Below are positions 7,635 to 13,837 of a DNA stretch of 23,370 bases, piece by piece (positions within the stretch are counted from its first letter, which is position 1; each line of letters starts with the position of its first letter). The notes under the pieces were generated by a model. The model had not been told where the DNA came from and made no database searches. It saw only the letters and a list, made by a program, of their open reading frames with translations. The stretch is from IMG/VR virus record IMGVR_UViG_3300047481_002042, positions 1 to 23,370 of that record; one strand, written 5' to 3'. Origin of the DNA: a virus. Made by a program: the position numbers and the translations under genes.

Positions 7635-7664
7635 ATAAAAAAGAAACCCCGCTTTTGGCGGGGC
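7635..7664 (-). terminator. Strong Rho-independent terminator after the major capsid gene
   Basis: On the minus strand GCCCCGC-CAAAA-GCGGGG (stem arms 7658-7663 and 7647-7652) is followed by TTTCTTTTTT. It starts about 22 nt after the stop at 7688-7686 and closes the gp22-gp23 transcription unit. Confidence 0.88.
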
Positions 7665-7685
7665 TCTCTAGGTTAATTATTCAGA

Positions 7686-9356
7686 TTACAAAGTATTAAG
7701 ATCCGCAACGTAAACCTTACCGTAGAATTCAGGACGAGTTACTACTTTCGCGTAACGAGTCATTACACCACGACGTGGAATGAAGTTATTTGGATCGTAT
7801 ACAAGTGGAGTCATCATTAGTGGGATGTATGGAGCGTAAACAGCACCTGTTTCAAGGAACTGAGATCCACGGAAGCCCATCAAGATTGTATTCTCTTGCA
7901 TGTATGGGTTCTTATAAACTTGGTAGCGGCTTGTGATCGAACCAACTTTCTGCACACCCATTGCAAACTTCATCTTCAATCCATCTGTATCAGCAGCGTA
8001 TCCTGGGATCGACTCGAGGATTGTAGCTACGTTTGGAGAACATACTAAGAAGTTAGCACCACCACGAAGGGTTTTGGCGTGAATTTGGTTAGATACTTTT
8101 TGAAGCTTAGTACCAAGAGTTTGGAACCAAGTACCTTGAATGTAGGCAGTACCAGTATACTCTTGAGTTTGAAGCGTTTGACCAGCTGCATTATACTCAC
8201 GACCGATTCTAGCTGACCAGTACTCAGTTGTAGCAGCTGCGTTAATAAGCATATCAAGAATCTCAAGGTCAATTTCCATTGACACGTATTCTGAAAGCAT
8301 GCTTGTTAATTCAGCTTCTGCATCCACTGAGTGGTAAGCGTTAAGATCTTGTGCAAATTCTGGAGTCCAGCTTGCTTTCAACTTACGGGTCTTAGCAGTT
8401 ACTGGAATTGAACGCATTTGCAATTCAATTTCAGGAATATTGAGGTTAATATCAAGATCCTGAGCACTTGTTGCCGATGCACGCTGAGTTCTGTATTCAA
8501 AATCAGAGCGGTTATCGTTTTGTGGTTGGATTGAGTATGATACCGCGGTAGCTACAGTAGCTCCTGACCATACGGCTGTAGATCCAGTAACTACGAACAC
8601 TAGATCATTACCACTCTTTCTAGTAAAAGCTGGTAAGTATTGTGTGTTTGCTGTTAATGCAGCGTTGTTTGATCCTGAGAGTGGGATGAAGCTTCTTACT
8701 GCGTACGGATCTGCGTTGGTATTCAACGTAAAGAAGTTTGAGAAGGTCAACGTTTTCCAGTTGTTAGTCAATGCGTGACCACCAACAATTGAAGCGGTAT
8801 AACCCCCATCAAAGTTAACATCAGATAAAGCAGCTGCACCAGTTGCAATTAGGCCTGATCCAGTACCGACATAATTCACAGAGAATCCAAAGCGACCAGC
8901 ACCATAAAGACCATCTGTAGCGTCAGTTGATGCAGTTGTGATACCTTGTAGTGTACCAACTTGATCTTTTGATCCTGGAGAGAATCCAAATGGCTGCTTA
9001 TCGGTACCGTATTTGAAGTCAAGATAGAACACAAGGCCTGAAGGCAAGTTCATCGGCTGTACAGAAACGAATTCTTTAGCTGCAATTTCAGCAAAGATAC
9101 GACGTACAAGCGGAAGAGCTACACCATGCCATTGTTCAAAGCCTGCTCCGGCTGATCCCATCCCAGATGATTCGGCTGAACCTTCCTTAATTAATTGTTT
9201 TGCTTGGTTTTCAAGAAGGACAGCTACGGTTGATTTCTCATTACCGCCTCTAAGACCTTCCAATAAACCTGTCTTTGTCCACTTATTGATTAGTGGTTTC
9301 ACTTCGGCCGCACGAGAGTAGTCGTTTGTGCCTTCGAAAAGATTTAGTTTTTCCAT
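7686..9356 (-). CDS. 23: Major capsid protein, T4 gp23-like
   Basis: This 556-residue protein has the gp23 layout. An N-terminal propeptide (about residues 1-58) is rich in charged helices and ends at LIKE|G (I56-K57-E58), a match to the gp21 cleavage rule. The conserved capsid core follows: FEQWHGVALPLVRRIFAEIA (about 73-92), then FVSVQPMNLPSGLVFYLDFKYG, a variable beta insertion with many Asn and Gly residues (about 140-290), the TRKLKASWTPEFAQDLNAYH segment, and EYVSMEIDLEILDMLI. The C-terminal part includes PYIPLMMTP and PRRGVMTRYAKVV. It forms the hexameric lattice of the prohead. It follows the scaffold gene by 30 nt and is followed by a strong terminator. There is no Shine-Dalgarno sequence even for this highly expressed gene. 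Confidence 0.96.
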   Translation of the reverse strand: MEKLNLFEGTNDYSRAAEVKPLINKWTKTGLLEGLRGGNEKSTVAVLLENQAKQLIKEGSAESSGMGSAGAGFEQWHGVALPLVRRIFAEIAAKEFVSVQPMNLPSGLVFYLDFKYGTDKQPFGFSPGSKDQVGTLQGITTASTDATDGLYGAGRFGFSVNYVGTGSGLIATGAAALSDVNFDGGYTASIVGGHALTNNWKTLTFSNFFTLNTNADPYAVRSFIPLSGSNNAALTANTQYLPAFTRKSGNDLVFVVTGSTAVWSGATVATAVSYSIQPQNDNRSDFEYRTQRASATSAQDLDINLNIPEIELQMRSIPVTAKTRKLKASWTPEFAQDLNAYHSVDAEAELTSMLSEYVSMEIDLEILDMLINAAATTEYWSARIGREYNAAGQTLQTQEYTGTAYIQGTWFQTLGTKLQKVSNQIHAKTLRGGANFLVCSPNVATILESIPGYAADTDGLKMKFAMGVQKVGSITSRYQVYKNPYMQENTILMGFRGSQFLETGAVYAPYIPLMMTPLVYDPNNFIPRRGVMTRYAKVVTRPEFYGKVYVADLNTL

Positions 9357-9386
9357 ATCGGGTTTTAATTGTTTTTAGTTGTTTTT

Positions 9387-10619
9387 TTATTCTTCGTTTG
9401 AAAGTCCTGCTAATTTTTGGAATCTATTTACAATTGTATTTGACTCCGTTAAGATTTGTGTCTTCTTCACAGGGGTAGAAGCAAATCCTTCCATAACCTT
9501 TGTTTTCTTAGTTGTTGCTCTGATTGCGAATGATTCAGATAGAGTTGTGTAGATGATTTTGGTTTCACGTACAGTTGCTGCTCTGTCGAATGTTTCTACT
9601 ACGCGTACTTTATCACCTTCAGATAAGTTGTGCTTTTTGAAGAGTTTATTTACGTAAAGTAGTTTTGCATTTAAGAGATTCACTTCGTTGATTTTTTCAC
9701 GGAGATGTTCGATTACTGAGTAGGCTTCTTCGAGTTCTTCTGTGGCTGCAACGGATTCTTCTCTATTTCCGTAACCGGCCATGCCTTCAAAGGTGTCTAG
9801 TATGTTTTCAGCCCATTTAGAGCCCTTCTTCGCTTTTGCCTCAAGCCATTTTTTAACAGCTAACACAGTGCCTGTGGCTGTTATAGTTCCACCAATCACA
9901 CCCATTATTATTTTCCAGCTTAATACTGCTGCACCTGCTGTGGCGGCTAATTCACTTACCGCATCTACCGGTTCCTTCATTAATGGATCTTGATCATCGG
10001 AAGGAACCTCCATATCACCATCTTCATCATCCTCACGCAAAGCTGCGATTACTTCATCGAGGTTGATTTCTTCATCGAGGTCTTCTTCAAGTACTGGATG
10101 TGGATCTTCTTGTGGTTCTGGTAGCTCTTCTTCTTCGTCGTCAGCTTCGGCTAATTCCTCTTCTTCGAGTTGACGGATAATTTCTTCTAGATCAGCATCA
10201 ACGCCTTCTTCGAATTCATCATCGCCATATCCTGTGTCTTCATCGTCGTCATCAGGGAATTCATCTTTGTCATCATCACCTTGATACTCGGGCCCAATAT
10301 CAAAAGTCTCTTCGTCATCGTCATCGTCGTCAAATTCAGGATCATACTCATTAAGGCCGGCAAGCTCTTTCATACGTTCTGCCATATCGCCTTCTTTGTT
10401 CATCATCTCATTCTCAGGTTTCATCTCATCTTCCATGTAAGTTCCCTCTTTTGTGTTGTCATCTTCGGGATCCTTATCCATTTCCATTTTGATTTTCTCA
10501 GAGAACACTCTTTGCATTTGAGGTGCAAATGCTTCCTCTAATGCTAGTTTTGCATTCGCAAGAGCTGTTTCACGCACAGCTTTAGCGTCTGCGATTGCAT
10601 CTTTTAACAATTTGTTCAT
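9387..10619 (-). CDS. 22: Prohead scaffold/core protein, T4 gp22-like, with a hydrophobic central segment
   Basis: This 410-residue protein precedes the capsid gene, as gp22 does in T4. Residues 1-45 are a helical start (MNKLLKDAIADAKAV...) with LEE|A. Residues 50-215 are extremely acidic, with Asp/Glu runs. Residues 220-256 are unexpectedly hydrophobic (AATAGAAVLSWKIIMGVIGG and on) and end in KKWLEAKAKKGSK. The C-terminal third has the gp22-type INEVNLLNAKLLYVNKLF segment, an RAATVRETK region and the end NRFQKLAGL seen in marine T4-like scaffolds. The role is an internal scaffold that shapes the prohead and is then degraded by the protease. The membrane-like segment is unusual for a scaffold and may be a tether or a core oligomerisation helix. 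Confidence 0.88.
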   Translation of the reverse strand: MNKLLKDAIADAKAVRETALANAKLALEEAFAPQMQRVFSEKIKMEMDKDPEDDNTKEGTYMEDEMKPENEMMNKEGDMAERMKELAGLNEYDPEFDDDDDDEETFDIGPEYQGDDDKDEFPDDDDEDTGYGDDEFEEGVDADLEEIIRQLEEEELAEADDEEEELPEPQEDPHPVLEEDLDEEINLDEVIAALREDDEDGDMEVPSDDQDPLMKEPVDAVSELAATAGAAVLSWKIIMGVIGGTITATGTVLAVKKWLEAKAKKGSKWAENILDTFEGMAGYGNREESVAATEELEEAYSVIEHLREKINEVNLLNAKLLYVNKLFKKHNLSEGDKVRVVETFDRAATVRETKIIYTTLSESFAIRATTKKTKVMEGFASTPVKKTQILTESNTIVNRFQKLAGLSNEE

Positions 10620-10645
10620 CTTGTAAATTAGATTTTTTTTTGTTA

Positions 10646-10717
10646 CGTCCTACAGCTATTCAAGAGCTATAATAATGAAAATAATAATATAGGACGCTAT
10701 ATAAAGTAGAATAGCGT
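10646..10717 (-). promoter_or_regulatory. Structured 5' leader of the gp22-gp23 unit with competing inverted repeats
   Basis: Two perfect 7-bp inverted repeats overlap. CGTCCTA (10646-10652) can pair with TAGGACG (10690-10696), and ACGCTAT (10694-10700) can pair with ATAGCGT (10711-10717). They share bases 10694-10696, so both cannot fully form together. AGCTAT is also directly repeated at 10654-10659 and 10665-10670. No copy of the CTATTTATAA element is present here, so this leader may use a different promoter or control. Confidence 0.4.
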
Positions 10718-10737
10718 ATTCTTTAATATATATCTAT

Positions 10738-10774
10738 AAAAAAAGAAAACCCACCGTAGTAGTGGGTTTTTTTT
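10738..10774 (-). terminator. Rho-independent terminator between the core-protein genes and gp22
   Basis: An AAAACCCAC/GTGGGTTTT stem (10746-10754 and 10762-10766 plus Ts) with a 7-nt loop is followed on the minus strand by TTTTCTTTTTTT. It is symmetric, with T runs on both sides, so it could act in either direction. It separates the head-assembly run from the gp22-gp23 unit. The whole 172-nt gap 10620-10791 holds only this hairpin and the structured leader; I see no gene in it. Confidence 0.85.
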
Positions 10775-10791
10775 AATAAAAACCTAAAAAA

Positions 10792-11238
10792 TTACTGATT
10801 ATTTTTAATGTCGTCAAAATTTACCACAACCTGCACGTTATCTGGTAGTACATTAACAATTAATCCGCGTTTTGTAACTTTGATAACCTGTCCTTCGGAA
10901 CCTAAGAATTGTGTGTTTGGATTGTATCTTTTTACTGCACTGAAGTCAAATTCAATAGTTGGTACGTCTTTTTGTGGGGCTGCTTTGGCACCACCTTCTT
11001 CCTCATCTCCTTCCTCTCCACCTTCAGCACCTGCTTCTTCGCCTCCCTCTTCTCCACCTGCTGCTGCATCATCTCCGCCTGCTGCGAATGGATTTTCTCC
11101 ACCACCTTCTTCTTCTCCACCAGCATCATCAGCAGGTGCATCATCTTTTGGTGCTTCCTCTTCTTCTGCTTCTCGTAAAGCTTTTACTACGTAGGATCTA
11201 ATTAGATCGCGGAGTTCGTTTATGGAGTTCTTTTTCAT
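10792..11238 (-). CDS. Acidic leader-bearing prohead core-like protein
   Basis: This 148-residue protein starts at ATG 11238-11236. It opens with the leader MKKNSINELRDLIRSYVVKA followed by LRE|A (residues 21-24), then a Glu/Gly/Ala/Asp low-complexity region (25-88) encoded by GAA/GGT-rich repeats, and ends with a compact basic/beta domain: PTIEFDFSAVKRYNPNTQFL, then GQVIKVTKRGLIVNVLPDNV. Position between the protease and scaffold genes matches the small acidic core proteins gp67/gp68 of T4, and composition fits, but I see no sequence identity that would prove either. The leader plus LxE suggests prohead incorporation and cleavage. The shadow reading frames over its repeat are not genes. Confidence 0.78.
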   Translation of the reverse strand: MKKNSINELRDLIRSYVVKALREAEEEEAPKDDAPADDAGGEEEGGGENPFAAGGDDAAAGGEEGGEEAGAEGGEEGDEEEGGAKAAPQKDVPTIEFDFSAVKRYNPNTQFLGSEGQVIKVTKRGLIVNVLPDNVQVVVNFDDIKNNQ

Positions 11239-11245
11239 TGATGTT

Positions 11246-11500
11246 CTATTTTCCTGTTTCGTCAGGTTTTTGTTGATTTGCTTGCTGTTGTGCTTTTTTA
11301 AGGAGTGGTAATTTTTTTTGCAAAGCCTTTATTTGTGCATCTGTTTTTTCAACTCGCGCTTGCATCTCTTCCTTCTCAGCATCTATTTCAGCTTGATCCT
11401 TTTCTTGGAGTTGATTTTTTTGGTTCAATGCCTCCCTAACTGCTACTTTAAACTGTAGATAGTCAAGTTCTGTGTAGTCTATATCTTTATTAGCTTCCAT
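11246..11500 (-). CDS. Small coiled-coil protein between gp21 and gp22
   Basis: This 84-residue protein starts at ATG 11500-11498. After a short acidic start (DIDYTELDYLQFKVAVREAL), residues 25-70 are a continuous heptad-rich helix dominated by Gln, Glu, Lys and Leu (EKEEMQARVEKTDAQIKALQ), ending in a Gln-rich tail. There are no catalytic motifs. It lies 7 nt before the acidic core-like gene and 11 nt after another coiled-coil gene, in the prohead-core neighbourhood. A scaffold accessory role is inferred from position and helical composition. Confidence 0.68.
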   Translation of the reverse strand: MEANKDIDYTELDYLQFKVAVREALNQKNQLQEKDQAEIDAEKEEMQARVEKTDAQIKALQKKLPLLKKAQQQANQQKPDETGK

Positions 11501-11511
11501 GGTTATAGTCT

Positions 11512-11907
11512 TTATTCGCTATCGACAAGATTCTCATCAGGACCTTTTATCTCATAATATCTAGATAGTGTGTGACCAATATCCTCATACAAAGCCTCTA
11601 AGCGCTGTTGCATTTTTGACATTTCGTGTATTGTCTCTACGAAGTTCTTTCTTTTAGTGTTAAGCTGTTTTATTTCTCGCTTAATAGTTACTTCATCAAA
11701 CCAATCCTGAGCTTCTTCTAATGTGATTGTTTCTGCTTTTTCGCACAAGCTATTAATACTCTCAGCTACTTTACGCAAGTCTTCGGTACGATAAATTACA
11801 GAGCCATACTCATTAAAACGCTCTACTTCTTGTAGAAATGATTTTTTTTCTTCTAAGCTTGTCTTAGGATTAAGGCTTTCGATTATGTTTTTTAGTTTCA
11901 GTTTCAT
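11512..11907 (-). CDS. Helical/coiled-coil protein following the prohead protease gene
   Basis: This 131-residue protein starts at ATG 11907-11905, right after the protease stop (11909). It begins MKLKLKNIIESLNPKTSLEE, a start that resembles the leader family loosely, with IIE|S and, later, FLQE|V tripeptides fitting (L/I)-x-E. The rest is almost entirely helical with coiled-coil stretches (EIKQLNTKRKNFVETIHEM, then QQRLEALYEDIGHTLSRYYE). One Cys is present. I do not recognise a family. Its place between gp21 and gp22 suggests a prohead core or assembly factor. Confidence 0.7.
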   Translation of the reverse strand: MKLKLKNIIESLNPKTSLEEKKSFLQEVERFNEYGSVIYRTEDLRKVAESINSLCEKAETITLEEAQDWFDEVTIKREIKQLNTKRKNFVETIHEMSKMQQRLEALYEDIGHTLSRYYEIKGPDENLVDSE

Positions 11908-11908
11908 A

Positions 11909-12526
11909 TTACATTACAGATAAAATGTCAGATATAAGTGTGTTTATTTTGTAGTATGGATCTTTTTTTGATGTGTTTACTCCTTCATTAAGTGGAGATA
12001 CAAAAGCACCTTGTGTAGATGGATTACTTACTAAGTCCCAGCAAACAATTTCAAAGTCGTCTTGAACTTCCACTCTACCTTCACCAATTTGCTTTACAGA
12101 CCCCATACCACGTGAACTAATCCCAAGTCTAATTCCAGCTTTGAGTAATTCCTTTGCTATGTTGCCAGCTGGGGTTGGTAGTATTTCTAGTTTGCCAAGT
12201 AGGTCATTACCACTCCACCAAAGATCTAATATATTGTGTGATACATTTTGTAGGTTTACAACCGAGGAATCTGGGTGGTCTAGTTCTCCTAATGCACGTC
12301 TTTCACTGATAAAGGCTTGTTTATACTTTTCAGATTCACGACGAAGTATATCGAGTGGATAAAGTCTACCATTTTGGTTGATAGCTTTATCTTGTGGTGT
12401 AGAGCCTCTTTGTAGGATACCTTGTACGATAAGGCGGCCGTCGTTTGCAGATAGTGATTCGTTTATCTGCTGTGGTGTTATCTCTAGTGCACCAATATAG
12501 TCGATTATAAGTTTCTTATTTTCCAT
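11909..12526 (-). CDS. 21: Prohead core protease, T4 gp21-like (peptidase S77 family)
   Basis: From ATG 12526-12524 this gives 205 residues; the ORF can be extended to a TTG at 12550, but the ATG better matches the length of T4 gp21 (about 212) and overlaps the upstream stop by 11 nt. Conserved gp21 features are NGRLYP (52-57), ALGELDHP (78-85, likely catalytic His84), DLWWSGNDLLGK (101-112) and GISSRGMGS (135-143, likely catalytic Ser). It is activated inside the assembled prohead, cleaves scaffold, capsid propeptide and internal proteins after (L/I)-x-E, and then destroys itself. This makes it the obvious processing enzyme for the many LxE-bearing leader proteins in the window. Confidence 0.93.
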   Translation of the reverse strand: MENKKLIIDYIGALEITPQQINESLSANDGRLIVQGILQRGSTPQDKAINQNGRLYPLDILRRESEKYKQAFISERRALGELDHPDSSVVNLQNVSHNILDLWWSGNDLLGKLEILPTPAGNIAKELLKAGIRLGISSRGMGSVKQIGEGRVEVQDDFEIVCWDLVSNPSTQGAFVSPLNEGVNTSKKDPYYKINTLISDILSVM

Positions 12527-12974
12527 ATAGCATTTTTCCAATTTCGTCAACCATTTCAGCTATCTTTGTGTATGCTAAGGTTGTTTTTTTCCAGTGCTTG
12601 TTATCGGAAACATTTGCTTCTTGTTTAAGCTTCATCGCATGCCTTACCGCTCTACGAGCTTCACGTAACATTTTATATACTTCAAGGATTTTAGTATTTA
12701 CTTTATATACACTAGTTCTAGTTGGATCTTTTTTGTAATCTAAATAGTTAGCTTCGTGTATTTTAACAAAATTCCTTTTTTTCTTTGGTGGTTTGACAAT
12801 GTATGTTTTATCAGCTCCAGTAGCTTTTGGACTTCCTGGATCGGTTGGATCGCCAGTAAAAGCAGCCGGTGTGTGAAATGCACCAGCACCATCGCTAGTA
12901 CTACCTTCTTTCATACGGCGCTTAACCTTCTTTATGTACTTTTTTACCTCAGAAATTCTATCTTGTGACAGCAT
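12516..12974 (-). CDS. Conserved protein of unknown function between gp20 and gp21
   Basis: This 152-residue protein starts at ATG 12974-12972 and overlaps the previous gene by 17 nt. It has a basic helical start (ISEVKKYIKKVKRRMKEG), a Gly/Ala/Pro/Thr-rich segment containing DGAGAFHTPAAFTGDP (about 27-42), a basic KPPKKKRNF stretch, then a long amphipathic helical region (85-150). I recall the 'DGAGAF.TP.AF.G' segment from proteins in the same position in marine T4-like phages, without a known function. It carries no leader and no enzyme motif. A head-assembly role is inferred from its place next to the protease. Confidence 0.72.
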   Translation of the reverse strand: MLSQDRISEVKKYIKKVKRRMKEGSTSDGAGAFHTPAAFTGDPTDPGSPKATGADKTYIVKPPKKKRNFVKIHEANYLDYKKDPTRTSVYKVNTKILEVYKMLREARRAVRHAMKLKQEANVSDNKHWKKTTLAYTKIAEMVDEIGKMLYGK

Positions 12975-13821
12975 TTGTTATTTCTCTTAGTAGTTCGTGA
13001 TAAAGTAAAAGAGATAGTACATTATCTTCTTTCACTACTCGCACTTTATTGAATCGCTCTAACAAATTAATTGTTTCTTGTATTTTTATTTTTACAACTT
13101 TATTTGTTATTTGTGGAACAATTGATGCAAATTTATTTTTTAGATGCGTAGCCTCTTTAATTATAAACTCTCGTAATCCCTTAGTACTGCTAATGTTATT
13201 TATATATTCCTTGAGTATAAGCTTTTGTCTTGCACCCAATCTAGTATATTTCTCATTGAACTTATCTAGCATTAATTTGTATGCAAGTAAGCGGATTTCC
13301 TCATCTTGTCTCTTGTACTCTTCAACAACTAACTGAGTTTCGTCAGGTACTTTATGGACTTGTTTGCGTGTTAGGTGTTCAGTTATTGTGAACCTAGCAT
13401 CTACACTCTGTGTTGGATTGCTAAAGGATATGCCTTCAAATAAATTATAAATGGAGGCGTAGATGCGATACTCGCTGATATTCGTTTCGAAAAAAGCTTT
13501 TAAGTCGTAGTTGTGCTTAATCTCCTTAACAATATTATATTTCTCTTTAGCTAATGCGGCTTTGTCAACTCTATTTCGTAGTTGAAGAATCGTTTCTATT
13601 AACGCATCAGCCTTCTCTTTTCCTTTATACTTTTCTTTAATAAGAGTTTGATATAATACTAACTCCTTAGCTAATTGTGTAGTTGGCTTAAAGAATTCTT
13701 TGAGGATCTTTAGTGCTGGGGATGGGTCTTTGCCACTTATTACGTCGGCAGTTACCTGTCTTGTTAATAATTCAAACAAGATAATCGTATTCTTGATCTT
13801 AGAATGACTAGTCTTCTTCAT
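12958..13821 (-). CDS. Large helical protein following the portal gene, function unknown
   Basis: This 287-residue protein is predicted almost wholly alpha-helical. It starts at ATG 13821-13819 (MKKTSHSKIKNTIILFELLT) and ends LLYHELLREITNAVTR. Notable stretches are VDKAALAKEKYNIVKEIKHN (about 92-111) and LVVEEYKRQDEEIRLLAYKL. No signal peptide, P-loop or metal site is seen. It follows the portal by 16 nt with a promoter-like element between, and overlaps the next gene by 17 nt. A protein of this type occurs between gp20 and gp21 in other environmental T4-like phages as I remember them. Portal-associated assembly or core function is an inference. Confidence 0.72.
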   Translation of the reverse strand: MKKTSHSKIKNTIILFELLTRQVTADVISGKDPSPALKILKEFFKPTTQLAKELVLYQTLIKEKYKGKEKADALIETILQLRNRVDKAALAKEKYNIVKEIKHNYDLKAFFETNISEYRIYASIYNLFEGISFSNPTQSVDARFTITEHLTRKQVHKVPDETQLVVEEYKRQDEEIRLLAYKLMLDKFNEKYTRLGARQKLILKEYINNISSTKGLREFIIKEATHLKNKFASIVPQITNKVVKIKIQETINLLERFNKVRVVKEDNVLSLLLYHELLREITNAVTR

Positions 13822-13826
13822 CTATT

Positions 13827-13836
13827 ATATAAATAT
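13827..13836 (-). promoter_or_regulatory. Candidate late promoter element (ATATTTATAT)
   Basis: In the gene direction it reads ACATATTTATATAATAG and ends 5 nt before the ATG at 13821. It matches the shared element with one change at the last base and lies in the 16-nt gap after the portal gene. Confidence 0.38.
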
Positions 13837-13837
13837 G

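Noticed and set aside
8045-8272. 75-codon minus-strand frame within the capsid gene
   Set aside because: It is in a different frame, inside a highly conserved capsid region, and has no domain.
10040-10350. Repetitive stretch considered as a CRISPR-like or tandem repeat array
   Set aside because: It is irregular GAT/GAA codon repetition encoding the acidic part of the scaffold, without regular spacers.
10808-11201. Several open frames on both strands over the acidic low-complexity gene (Ser/Pro-rich, His/Leu-rich and Met/Val/Gln-rich products)
   Set aside because: They are shadows of the GAA/GGT-type repeat. They have biased, non-protein-like composition and overlap a gene with a clear leader and a folded C-terminus.
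12527-12550. Longer TTG start for the prohead protease
   Set aside because: The ATG at 12526 gives a length and N-terminus like T4 gp21, and TTG starts are not needed elsewhere in the window.
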